A stretch of DNA of 64,000 nucleotides from positions 248,001 to 312,000 of the forward strand of contig MCGO01000007.1 of NCBI GenBank assembly GCA_002104985.1, in the 5' to 3' direction. Of the stretch, positions 22,870 through 34,518 are shown in pieces. Below the pieces are notes generated by a model that saw only the letters and a program-made list of their open reading frames with translations, was not told the DNA's origin and did not search any database. The stretch is from Rhizoclosmatium globosum (Eukaryota; Chytridiomycota; Chytridiomycetes; Chytridiales; Chytriomycetaceae). Position 1 is the first letter of the stretch. Every line of letters begins with the position of its first letter. A program made the position numbers and the translations under genes.

Positions 22870-25800
22870 TCAACAGTGCCAACCCTCATCCCCAACCCCC
22901 CACCGATTAGCCTGTCCAACCTCCATCTTCCTAGCATGAACACCAGCTCTCTCCACAACCTCCCGTGGAATCCCCGCCATCCTCGCAACATTCAACCCAA
23001 AACTCCTTCCCGCCAGCCCCTCCATAACCTTATACAAAAACGTAACAACTGGAATACCATTCACACTCTCCCCTTCCCCTCTTTCTTCTTCAGCCAAAAA
23101 TCCCATATGTACACACCGAACAGGCTCCCCGTTCAATCCAGTAACACCTCCAAGTATAGGATAATGCGTGACAAACAACGTCGCACACTTGATTCCACAA
23201 AACAATTCCTTCAAAACAGCCCACGCGATTGCAGTCCCATCATGCGTACTAGTCCCACGACCAAGTTCATCCAGAATGACGAGACTTCGTGGAGTCGCTG
23301 TACGCAGGATTTCGCTTGTTTCGCTGAGCTCTTTCATAAATGTGGATTGACCGCGTGTGATATCGTCGTATGCTCCCATGCGTGTGTGGATAGAGTCGAA
23401 AATCCCGAGGTGGGCAGATTGGGCGGGGAGGTAAGAGCCTATTTGGCCGAGGAGTGCTAGGAGGGCGACTTGACGGATGTAGGATGATTTACCACCCATA
23501 TTCGGACCGGTGATGAGGAGGCATCTGTCGTCCATCTGGCGTATATTCAGTTTGCTTTGAAAGTTTATAGCAAACTCATACCGTCAAAGTCACGTCGTTT
23601 TCGACAAAGTTTGGAATCAAGAGTTCAACCATGGGATGGCGACCTCCTTTCACTTCCATAATTGGATCTGATGAATATGTTGGTTTGACATAGCCAGGTT
23701 GTGACGCGACTTTCGCTGCGGGAATATCAGTAAACGTTTGTTAACGGCTCAAATCAGAGAAGCAAACCAAGTGACATGAGACAATCGACGACAGCAAGTG
23801 ATTGTACAACATCTTTGAGTTCTTGGTAATGTCCAGCAATCTCTCTGTTGACGGGCTTCAGTTCTCAATAAAACCCAATCAACCACACATTACCCTAGTA
23901 ACTCCAAATAAGCAGCATCAGCAGCTGTATTCAATTTCTCAACAATAATATCCCGACTCTGCAATAGTTCCAAAACGGCAGGAGTATGAAACCGCGAAAC
24001 AGCCTTTGTTCTGCAAACGCCATCAATGCCCACCAAATTCAGAATTGATCACTCACCCATTCACCTTGACCCAATCCTTTGGCACACTCGCAACACTCGC
24101 AACTTTAACTTCAACCAAATACTCCACCCCAGAAACCGCGACAAACTCAACATCCCGTTTCTTCAACACTTTCCGAATCCCCTCCAACACACCTCCAAAT
24201 TCACCCTCACATTCCTTCAACTCTTCTTTCAGCTGTTTAACTTCCTTCCTCGCGTCCGTCATGACTGTTTCATCTTCTGTGAGAGTAAAAATGTCGCGTT
24301 TTGCGTTCTTTGTGCATGCTTCTTGATCTAGAAGTGAGAGGTACCGTTCGACGAGACCACGGATTGTGGAGGGCGCTGAAAATATATCTTTGAGGAGAGA
24401 TGACGTGAATTGTGACGCGACAGATGTGGTTGGGAAGGTTGTAGCAATTTTGTGGAAGGCCAACAATGTAGCAATCAAGTCGGACGGTGGACATCGGGTA
24501 TAATGGATGCGTGCAAGTGATTTTTCTAGATCTATTGTGGAACGAGTTATTTCGGATTTCGAATAACAGATTCACGTACCGGTAACTGACACAACAAGCC
24601 CCTCATTTTTACAATTGGAAGTTTTTCCTCCTTCGTGAATTCAATCACCTCCTCCACAGCTCCAATCCGTTCTCTCAGCATGTCAACATCAACCAACGGC
24701 CTAGAAACCCATCTTCGCAACAACCTGCCACCAAACTTTGTTACAGTGTGGTCCAACACCCACATCAATGTTCCTTTCGCTCCACTGCCTCCATCTTCCG
24801 TCTCGAAAATCTCCAAAGCTTTCAAAGTAGTTCCACTGAGGACCATATGACCAATCTGCGAAAACGGAGTGAATCCTTTTGTAAGAAGCAGAACGTGCTC
24901 CAGTCCGAAATCAACGAGGTGATAGAGGAGAGCGGAGAGACAAATAATGACTGGGCTGGGCAAATCCAACACTTGAGAGTATATTTGAACATCACGAGAT
25001 GATGCATTGTGAGAGTGTTGTTTTAAGGGACGTTCATAGAAGTCAGTTAGTGCACTCGAGCTGTAATAATATCAGAAAATGGCACGGAAAATGTGATAAG
25101 ATGAGATACCTGGAGAAGCATCCAAAAAAGCGCCTTTTAATCTTTCCATTCGAACAACATTCCCTTTACATTCAGAGCGTGATGCCCAGTGAGCCAACAA
25201 TCTCTCCGTGGAAGAACTCAATGACTCCAGAGGCAATATCAATTCGATAGGATTCACATGTTCTAGTCGCGTCTCCAGTTCAGATCGAACAACACCATCT
25301 TCAAAAGAATCATAAATGACTTCTCCGGTTGATAGTTGGACGGCGACAATACTGATGGTGACTTTATCATCATGTTTGTTTGAATTCTTAAAGTCTTCCC
25401 ACACAACCATAATGTAGGACGACTTTATGGACGAAGAATCAAATCCTTCTGATTCAGTGTTTGTGAAATCTGAGTCAATGAAAGTACCCTTTGTGAAGAT
25501 ATTTGTCAGTTTTCGTTCGAATGGAGCAGAGCGATTGTCTCCCGCAGCTATTTGGTTGAGAAGATTGACGTTAAGTTATATTTACTTGAAGAACAAAACA
25601 CAGACCTTTCAGAGCAGCAGTCTCAGTTTGCCTCACAATCCCAACCTTGTATCCAAGTTGAACAAGCTTTGATACATGAACATTGAGTCTATGAACAGGA
25701 ATAGAAGCTCCCCTCAGATTCTTGTCCATATAAGCCACAATATTAAGTTCCTTTGAAGCCGTCAACGCGTCTTCTTCAAAGAAACGGTACTTGTAGCCGA

Positions 25801-26473
25801 CTTCCACAGCCAAAAGGACACCAGGATTCTTTCTCCGAATGTCAAGGTATTGTTGTTCAAGTGGTGTATACTTTGTTTTTGCACCCGACTTTGGAGTCGC
25901 GGCCGCCTTCCCTTTCCCTTTCGATTTCGGCTGTTGTTGTTCAGGTTCGTCTTCGTCCATTTGATTGTCGTCGTTGTCATCGTCGTTATCGACAGGTTGG
26001 TCGTGGGATCGTTGGATGTTGAATCTGGAGAGAAAGCGGGCGCGAGTTGCGGCATTGACGGATGAGTTTGAGAGAGAGTTAGAAGAAGACGACGACGAAG
26101 TGAATCTGAAAGTGATCTGTTGTTTAAGTTGATGTCCGCAAACAACTTCAATTCAGACAACAAACCCAAAGTCGGCAATTGAAACGCGCGGCTTCTTTTG
26201 CGCACGTTCTTCGACGTCGCTTTCGTTGTCGCTTTCGTCGATGATTCGGCGAGGGCGTTTTGGCGTTGGCGTTGGTGGTGGGCCTGGTTCAAGTGGCAGC
26301 GGTGGTTCGGTGTTGGAAACAGAAACAGAAACAGAAACAGGAACAGGTGGTGGAACAGTTGGAGCTGCTCGAGGCGTAACTGGTTGGACTGGCGCGGGTT
26401 TCTTGGCAAAGAAGGACGAGATGGTCGCCTGCTTCTTGTTGGACGACGTGCCCTTGCCTCCACTGCCCATCAT
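22870..26473 (-). CDS. MSH3: DNA mismatch repair protein MSH3
   Basis: A MutS homologue that pairs with MSH2 (MutS-beta) to recognise insertion/deletion loops. The start MMGSGGKG at 26473 is followed by a PCNA-binding PIP box (QATISSFF) and a Pro-rich, then Arg/Lys-rich linker. The mismatch-binding domain begins [19 protein letters not shown] and contains the MSH3-typical [20 protein letters not shown] and [20 protein letters not shown], then [11 protein letters not shown]. Connector and lever domains cover about 25560-23580. The ATPase C-terminus has Walker [15 protein letters not shown], the signature [12 protein letters not shown] and Walker [17 protein letters not shown], then FVTHYP. It ends at 22870 after a short tail. 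There are about eight introns of about 45-60 nt. MSH3 rather than MSH6 is chosen from the KYTPLEQQY and VGYKYRFF blocks. Confidence 0.95.
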
Positions 26474-26726
26474 TCTTTCACAAAAACAAATTAAATGACT
26501 ATACATCTAGTTATTTATTCATCACATTCTCCGCTCTGATGCTTGAACGCCGTCAGCCATTGTCTGATCCTCATTTTCAGGTTCTGTTAGTGTTAGGTTG
26601 ATGCTGTTCAAACGTTGTCCACCGCTAGAGGAATCTGATGGTGAAAAGCGTAACAGTCAATTCGTGTTCTGAAATTAATTCAGTGATAATCCACTGAATG
26701 GACGCTTTGTTTGTGTCTTGAAAACA
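26474..26726. promoter_or_regulatory. Divergent promoter region, MSH3 and PC-esterase gene
   Basis: 253 bases between two opposed ATGs. No motif was assigned. Confidence 0.35.
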
Positions 26727-28651
26727 ATGAAGCGACCACGACTCCTCATCGCGCTGATATTACCAGTGCTCGGACTCCTCTATCTATTGACTTCAACACT
26801 TATCTACGCATCTGATGAAGGCACAGTCATTACAAAACCTGAAAAAGAAGCGGCGAGGCGGAACGGTGTACCAGACCTCGACTCTGGTGGACAACGACCC
26901 AAGACCCTCTTGCCGCCCAAAGAGTCAGCGAAGGAGTAGACGCAAAAGGATGTCCCGAGTGGAAAGCTTACGACCGCAGTATGCTCGAAGCCCTGCATCC
27001 ATCCGATCCAACTCTAAAGTGCATACATCTCCCCGCAACGTCCAACTTCACAATCCAACTATGTCGATCCACTGAACACTGTGGTACTGGGCTATTCGCA
27101 ATCGAACGCAAGGATAAAGCGTACTGTCGGGAGCAATGAATCGGCCATTGTCAACCAGCAAGATCTTGGAAAAGTACTATCGCGATTCGATTGGTCCCGA
27201 CGCTTTTCAATTATTGTTTGATGGACCACAGAGAGAAACTCCTGCTGTTTGGACGCATAAGGGCGATTGTCTTTACACGTTGCCGTTTCGGCTTATCAAT
27301 CCCGGAAAGTACACAGTCAACCTCGTTCATACGTTCGATTCTTTTGAAGCTTTAGTTGAGGTTGGCGATCCGGATTTGAGGGTCGTATACGACAAGATAC
27401 TGGTCGACTATAAAATGGATGTGTGTGATGCTTCTTGTCAGTCATTCACAGCGAAGCGTATAGAATCAATGCGTCCAACTCTTCCCCTTTGTTCTCGCAC
27501 GGAGCCACAACAAGGTATGATCTGTCTATCTTTGGCGATATCATCATCTCATCATTAGCAAAATAGGTGTTTACCTTCGTATGAACTTTGAGACTGACAG
27601 AGAGACTCGTAAATTCGATTTCCACAAGTACTTTTATATCGCAGAACCGCTAGGCTGCAAATATGACCAGCGCTTTGAACTAGAAGACTTTGCAACTCTT
27701 GGCAAATGCCACAACAAGAACAATAGCATTCTTTTGCACGGCGATAGTCACCTACGCGTATCAACTCAAACTATAGACGCTAGACTCGCGGGACATGCAG
27801 GAACAAAATATAACCCGAAATTCGAACTCATCCACGCGAAATACTATCCCCCAGACACAACAATCACAACTGCAGAACTAACTCTACGACACCACAACAA
27901 CAATGTCCTCTTTGGCGACAACGAAAAGATCCCTCCACATTCACAGTCCCTCCCGAATCCTCCTCGACATGCGACCCTACGACCCCGAATCCCACGAACC
28001 CAAAATCGACTTCCCACTCCCAGACCCATCCAACCCCTGGCACATCAAAGAAAAAGACGCATCCTACGACCCCGCCAAACCCCCATCCCAAACAACACTG
28101 AAATCTCATTCGAATTCAAACGCTTCCTCGAACAACTCGTCGAAGGCCATCCACACCGCGGGTGGGACGACAACCTGAACGTGAACCAAATCGAAGCGAC
28201 GTTGTACCCATACGACGCGTACGTCTTCAACTTTGCGGCGTGGGCGTTACAGTCGGAGAGGTTAGGCGGTCATTACACTGTCCAGCGGTTCCAAAACGCC
28301 CTCGATTTCGGGACAGACTTGTTGACGCGTGTGAACAGTCTTCGGCAGGTGCATTTTGGAAAGAAAGAGGTGGATGTGGTTTGGATGGGGATTACGGCGT
28401 TTCCGGTACAGGAGGATAGGAGGTATAGGAAAGAAGGAGATTGGAGGACGAATTATCGGATGCGGGTGTTGAGTGAGTATGCGGAGAAGGTTGCGAGGCG
28501 GAGGGGGTTCAAGATTTTGAATACCTTTGAGGGGAGTTTGCCGTGGACTGAGTTTACAAAGGATGGAAGTCATTTTGATAGTACACCTGCGATGGATGCT
28601 TGGGTGGATGAGGTATTTCATAAGTTGAACTTGTGTGGATATTCGCCATAA
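26727..28651 (+). CDS. PC-esterase/SGNH type II membrane protein (NXPE or TBL-like)
   Basis: Predicted Golgi or cell-surface O-acyltransferase/esterase on glycans. The ATG at 26727 opens a signal anchor: MKRPRLLIALILPVLG then LLYLLTSTLIYA. A lumenal region with Cys residues follows. One intron (about 27515-27568) joins EPQQ to GVYLRMNFETDRETRKF. The SGNH block I is ILLHGDSHLRVSTQTID (about 27730) and the C-terminal catalytic pair is FTKDGSHFDSTPAMDAWVDE (about 28555), the DxxH motif of PC-esterases. The frame shifts near 26930 and 27130, and between about 27915 and 28100 a second frame (LDMRPYDPESHEPKIDFPLP) looks more protein-like than the in-line one, suggesting a compensating indel pair. 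The substrate is unknown. Confidence 0.8.
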
Positions 28652-31110
28652 AGAAATAAATATCACACTTCAAGTCTGAGAAACCAATTCCAAACTTCCT
28701 TTCGCCAATTCATACTGCGCACTATATTATATATTAGGAAAACACTATCTGTGATTAAACTTAAGTTGATGAAAGAGTTTGATTATTTACACTGTAATTA
28801 GATACGATTGAAAAATCTAAAGCGCAAATTCCTATATCATTAATTATAAAATAATAAATTCTATTTGTTCATTTATTATGAAATGAAGGAAAGAACGAAA
28901 ACTCGGACACAACACCAACACTTACCTTCGCGACATCGCGGTCTACTCAAGTAGTTGTCATATCCAGTTTTTCAGTCAGTATCTATACAAAGATCAGTCT
29001 CGGAAAGCTGTCACGAGGCATCCGCTGGTGGGTTCTTAGATAGCCAAACGAACCTGTCCATTTACACTCAACATTCGCAGCAGCGCGTCACTCACATCAG
29101 AATGCACTTTAAATACCATCCATCGACAGATAGATGCACCGTGACCGTTGTCTACAAGCAGAATCAATGTCGACCACTCTCCGCCACTCACTCAACAAAG
29201 TTCAGATCTGTCCATCAACGCTCAATCTCAACGAATATATATAATCACTATAAAATTATATCCATCGCTGATGTACGGCGGCGACACTGACCTCAAGCGG
29301 ATACGTATGACAGCCATTTGTTCATTCACGCCTCTGCTTCAGCATCCAATAGAAATCGCGAGCGATACCATACAAGTAGCTGTTTAAACGACGTGCGAAT
29401 TGTCTGCTGAATTGAACAAGCACGTCCCAGATTCTTCTCACTTCTTGCAGCCCAATCATCCGTCGAATAATCCCCATCCACAGCTGATGAATTCAAAGAT
29501 CATGATGGTGTACTATGTGTGTCGGAATACTTTGAAATCGTCGACATTTTCCTGATTTAGTCACTTTTCATGATGGTGCTTGCATGGGGTTTGCAGCGCG
29601 CGTCGCGGCAAACCGGGTCCTGGTTTTATATCTACTGGATCGATGAAAACATGCGGACGAGGCTGAAATCGGAGCCATGACTGGGCAGTGGGGGGACGCC
29701 TTTCAAGTATAACACGACAACGAGGACTATGAACAGTACTGCATCAAGTATTCTCCAAAGTGATGGACGGTTTGAGTTCATTCGACTTGGCAGGACTAGG
29801 AGAACTCGTGAATGTTAACTTCTTCAGACGCAACATCCGAGTCCCTCATCGCAGCAGTTTTCACCATCGAATCATCTGCTGATGCAACCGGATTCCCCTT
29901 CGATTCTGCAACACCCTTTGATACAGCCGCCGTCTCAAGTTCAGGGTGGACAAAGACTGGCGTTGCCACTAGTTGGCCAGTAGCAACAACAATATCAAGG
30001 GCAGTTTTTCAGTGGAACAAATCAGATGTCGCACACGAGTGGTCCGTCACAGTTTCAACTACAGCTTCAGCAGTAACAATATTTGCAGCAACCGAGACAA
30101 TGAATACTTTTCACATTTCCTCCTCCTAAATCATCACTTGCATTTGGGTGGAGACCTCCATTCGGGGCCCTGATTCTTCTCACTTCTAATAATCTCCAGA
30201 TAGAACAACATCCCCAGAGCTTCACTGGCTATCAGTGGGTGTTTCGCGCTCAAAGCATTTGCTGATCAAGCAGTTTTCTGCAACGTGTGATATTTTCGTG
30301 AAGGGAGTTTTTTGGGATTATCGAATATGCGGTGTATTCACGAAAGATTTGGCCGAAGGTATTGGAGCTGGTGCTGAATCGTGGTCTTGGCGTGGATCCA
30401 AAGTAATGTATGTTTTTGGTTGGTTTCGTTTTGAGGCTATATGGAGTTTAACTTGAGGTATCAACGTGATGTAAATCTAATGGCAACGATTTTCTTACAG
30501 TGAGAACGGCGTAAATGCAGGGAAGTGTTGGGACGTGGGTGAGGACTAAACGGTATGCTCTTCAGTGTCAATTTGCTCTTCATCTGTGATATCATCAGAG
30601 CCGTCGCCCATGGCTCCAACCAAGGTCACGAAAGTGTTTTTCTGTAGCACTGTTTGGCAGCAACTGCCATAACTGCATTTGGTGCTGCCAAACCACTATT
30701 CGCATTGGTCAAAGCGAGTTAGTGAGGAAACCACCTATCGAGCGTACAAGGAGGTCAGGAACATCTGGTTAAAACCTGCCTTTCAATCACTTTGGTCCTT
30801 GTAGCATATCTCTTTGAAGGACTGGCGGGATGCCAAGGTGATGGAGGCCGTGGATTGGATGAAAATTTGAAAAATGAGAGGAGGAGATGACGAACACTTC
30901 AACACCAAGAACGACAAAAGCAGTTGCATCTGAGATGAAAAAACGAAAGTGAGTTTTTCTTCAGGATTTTTCAAATTTTTTTCTCCTTCCTTTTATAGAA
31001 CCCCTCTTCAAAAATGCAACACACACATTGGCAAGCACATCCTAGCTTTCCGATAAATATCCACTGAAGTTATTGAAACTAATTCGAATCAATGTTACGG
31101 GAATTGCATC
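28652..31110. other. 2.4-kb interval without a supported gene
   Basis: AT-rich at 28720-28880 (3' region of the PC-esterase gene). A Ser/Thr/Ala-rich plus-strand frame at about 29765-30129 (MDGLSSFDLAGLGELV in one frame, TSSDATSESLIAAVFTIES in another) could be a broken low-complexity protein, but nothing confirms it. No RNA gene or repeat was seen. Confidence 0.35.
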
Positions 31111-31869
31111 ATGAACAAGGTTGGATCTCAGTTTGAAATCTGGAATGGAACCTTATGCCTGCCAAAAGATAACATCCCTCGGATCTGTTCTTGTTCACAA
31201 AGAACGGACTACAAACCCTACCTTGAAGAAGATATTGACTCTGCTAGTCAAAAAAAGCAAGGTGAATCCGCAAAAACTGTGTTGGCTTATCTAACAGGGA
31301 AGGCTTCTGATGTCGGCTGTTTGCGGGTGTCACTCGTGCCATTCAAACCAAGGTCAAGATTCATGAGAATCCAAATATTTGCCTTGTAGACACTCCAGGT
31401 AATTCTTTGTTTATTGTTTCAGTGTCTCTTACCCTATTCCAAAGGTGTTCTCAATCCCCATTGAAGAGTCCTATCAAGGACTTAGACTCGCGTTGGTGGG
31501 ATCAACCAAAGACGCCCTCTCAAATGAACTCGCTATTGCGAATACCTATTGTTTCGACTGAATCAAAGTCCTGTATGTATTGAAACGTACGGTTCTTTCA
31601 CATACTCCTTTATCTTAGTTCTTCCGTTACAGTTACAAAAAATCTACAACCTACCAGACCCTGGCCGAGAACGCGATAGTAGCAGAGTGAATATCGATTC
31701 CCTGCAATCAACTGACAAGCCGAACCTCACGAGCGTTTATCAATACATTCCAAAAGGATTGTTTGGACTATTGACGTTGGATAATTGCTCGCCTATGGAA
31801 TGGATTTCTGGTTTGCTGATACAATGTCTGTATCAGGCAGGGATGTTTCTTTGGAGAGAGAAGGAGTGA
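31111..31869 (+). pseudogene. MTG1/YlqF-type mitochondrial ribosome GTPase, C-terminal half only
   Basis: MTG1 GTPases assist mitochondrial ribosome assembly. Recognisable parts are GVTRAIQTKVKIHENPN and ICLVDTPG (switch II/G3) at about 31325-31400, an intron to about 31445, FSIPIEESYQGLRLALVG, then YLLFRLNQS and PKGLFGLLTLDN near the end. The upstream part (31111-31315: MNKVGSQFEIWN...) does not contain the expected G4 NKxD or the P-loop GxPNVGKSS, which in this circularly permuted family should precede it, and neither was found in the 1 kb upstream. The frame also shifts near 31545. A truncated relic is most likely; an assembly gap that removed the N-terminal exons is the alternative. Confidence 0.5.
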
Positions 31870-32010
31870 GGAGTAAAATTATTTAACTTGATGTAGAGTA
31901 AAGATAAACATTAAGGTAAAAAGAGAGAAACGGATAAGTGTATGCAGTTTCATCGAATTTATTGGAAACTGCATGGAATGATTGTATCTGGACTTAAAAC
32001 AGCATTGCCT

Positions 32011-33482
32011 TTATTTCTGATGGTAGAAATCCTCAAAGAAAAAAGTCAACGGCATTGTTTCATCCACGCTGTTGCTTGTTGATCTGGTCGATTGCAGCTT
32101 CGTTGTTCTGGCGCTGTTGCCGCTGTGCTGTACTTGATGTAATTGCTGCTGCTGCTGCTGTTCAATATTGCGAGCTAAGTTCTTCTGTTGCCGATTGTAT
32201 TTAATAAAGGCGATATCTTTGGTTGAAAACACTCACATCAGAACCTTTGGCTACATTGCGCTGAACTTCAATTCGACGACCTTTCCACTCAAAACCATGG
32301 TACATATCTTAAATAAGAATGTCAAAACACATAAAACGTCAAGTTTGGTGCTACATACCGACTGCTTTTTTTGCTTCATTCCACGTACTCAAAGTAACAG
32401 CACCATTAACTTTGGAGGCATCTTTATCATCCGTCTCAATACTGACTCGAATCACATTTCCGACATTGCGGAAGAGTTCTTTCAAATCGGACAGTGTCAC
32501 TGAGAGGTTGAGGTTTCCGACGTACACGATTGTGAACAATTGAGGACGCACAGCAACAGGGCGATACAGAGCTGGAATCTTTGAGGGAAGTTGAGAAACG
32601 ACGCATGCGGGATTCGGCGACGACAGCAAAAGTCCAACGTTTTCAAGTCTGAGAAGTAGCCCATTCAAAAATCCATCCATGTCTTCCTTTTCTTCCTTAA
32701 ACTTTTGGCTAGCGTTCAAGGCTTGTTGTTGTAACAACTTTGCTGTTGCAAGTTCAGCAATAAGGTCTTGCATAACTTCTTCGTCCACGTCCCGTTGAAA
32801 ACATTGATGAATCTTCTCAAAATCAAACGTCTGTGCATAGGTTAGGACTTAGAAACAAAGATGGGTTATACCTGTGTGGCAATTGATACTCCTTTGAACT
32901 GAGAGGTAGTGTCAACTTGAACAATATCGGACGAACTAATCTCAGCGTGAGAAGAGACGGAAATATCAAAGCCCAACGCAGGAATTTGATTTGTCTTCAG
33001 GTTATTTAGCTGATTGGAAGGAGAATGAATCGAGATAGAACCTTTTCCTTCTGTTGTTCACGATTCATTCGGACATACAAACAGCGGCCGCCGAAATCGG
33101 AACCATGGAACATTTCTGTAATCTAGTTAATGCAATGCATGGAATGACAGCCGTACCAATGGCCTTTTGGCCTCCGCGTTAGAGCCCATGGTAACAGTGG
33201 CGAATCCTTTTGGATTACCGCGTCCATCGGATGCACTGTCCACTCGCAGCACTTTCCCTGATTGTGTAAACAGGTCTCGGACTTGTGACCAATGGGACGC
33301 AAACGGAATGTTTCCAACATAGAGAACGACAGAATCCAGTTCAGCGGCTGTCAAAGAGTTAGAGAACAGAGAATGAATAAGAAATGCACTTTTCACCATT
33401 TTGATTGATGTTCTTTCGAGTTGCTGCCCTCTATCGCCCGAATCATCCAGTTTTTAGTCTCTTGGCCATCTAACTGCGGCAT
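32011..33482 (-). CDS. Two-RRM RNA-binding protein with polyQ tail
   Basis: Predicted hnRNP-like nuclear RNA-binding protein. RRM1 has RNP2 VVLYVGNIPF and RNP1-like GNPKGFATVTMG, followed by MFHGSDFGGRCLYVRMNRE. A linker with coiled stretches (MQDLIAELATAKLLQQQ) leads to RRM2: FTIVYVGNLNLSVTLSDLKE, VNGAVTLSTWNEAKKAV and FEWKGRRIEVQRNVAKGS. The tail holds six Gln from CAG/CTG codons near 32145-32165 and ends at 32013-32011. The proposed start MPQLDGQETKNWMIRAIEG at 33482 joins RRM1 across an intron that starts at 33396, but the joining phase is off by one base, so the start is uncertain (the alternative ATG is at 33399). Fungal Gbp2/Hrb1 and animal hnRNP M are similar in layout; orthology is not claimed. 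Confidence 0.8.
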
Positions 33483-33972
33483 TCGAGATTCAGGCTAGCA
33501 TTTTGTTAGCAAACCGATGCTCCATAATAGCAAAATGGAAAGGAATAGAAGCAGGCATGAACCTCAAGCATGTGGGGATGGTTGGAACAGTTTGGCGAAC
33601 AAAAATGCCTCTCAGTTTTTAAATTTGAAGGCGGGCTATATCATTGCTGCATATATTGAATCCTTGATTTTACAACCTCTGGATTATGCTCGTATATGCT
33701 GAGGGTATATTGTGAAGCTTGATTCTTGGATCCAAAATAACGAAGCTTCGATTCTAAATAAACAAGGACGCAGCGTCGAAAATTAATCTCTAATACCCTC
33801 TTCTCTTTTCCTTGAGAGAAGCCTCGGAAAATTACGCTCCAAAAGAATTGTCATTCAAATCACCCAAACAACCAAGCACATATCCAAATGAAACTGTTTC
33901 ATCCAAGCGCCGGCTTCATCAACAATCTACGCTGCAGTCGCGAGTCCGCATTCTCGCTGGAATAACATACGC

Positions 33973-34476
33973 ATGACAGAGTTGAACGTTCAGCCAAGAC
34001 TTGCAAGGACTGACAGCAACGTCCAAAACATGCCAACATCAAATCCAATCAGTTCATCAAGTGCCAGTAAGTTGAAGAGAAATCTATATATGCGTATTAA
34101 CCATGTTCAGCCCAAAATAGCGCCTTGTTGCAGCTCAATTTGGATGCTCTGTTTTGACGTCCCAGGTGAAAGCATTATCACCGCCCATGAAGTTAGTACT
34201 CATCATAAACGCGTCCATTAGATTAAATATCACTTTAGCAAGCCCCAACAAGTAATTTGGGATCGAGTCTGGATTCTGACCACAAAACTGATTGCCCATC
34301 TTCAACCAAACTGTCGAGCACTGTCGTAACTTCTGCTGGGGTTGTCATCTTCATGCTTGTTCCAATGGCCTCTTGTGAGGCAACTATTTCCATGACAATG
34401 TCCTTCAAGAAGCTTGTATTGTTCTTATATTGCTTTGGGTCATTGATTGGTACTTTACCAAGGTATGTTCCCAACC
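33973..34476 (+). CDS. Possible 5' exons of a membrane-protein gene leading into the satellite
   Basis: Low-confidence model. MTELNVQPRLARTDSNVQNM and PTSNPISSSSA end at a good donor (GTAAGT near 34068) with an acceptor TTCAG near 34109 and NSALLQLNLDALF beyond. A further open stretch from about 34240 reads SSLDSDHKTDCPSSTKLSST, then two hydrophobic segments (VVTSAGVVIFMLVPMASC and LVLFLYCFGSLIGTL), and ends at ACCAAG|GTATGT (34459-34466). The same ACCAAG|GTATGT context recurs inside every satellite unit, so the array seems to have amplified the downstream part of this locus. A minus-strand open frame at 34235-34474 overlaps and is an alternative. Confidence 0.3.
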
Positions 34477-34518
34477 TTCTTCAAACAACCATTCATTCTC
34501 TATGAAGCATGATCCAGG

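Noticed and set aside
22870..26473. MSH6 rather than MSH3
   Set aside because: The N-terminal PIP box fits both, but KYTPLEQQY and [12 protein letters not shown] match the MSH3 mismatch-binding domain.
29765..30129. Ser/Thr-rich plus-strand frames as a cell-wall protein
   Set aside because: Low-complexity text with a frame change, no signal peptide or anchor; too weak to call.
34235..34474. Minus-strand 79-codon frame at the left edge of the satellite
   Set aside because: It starts with TTG in the supplied reading and has no recognised domain. The plus strand shows better splice-site context; neither is certain.
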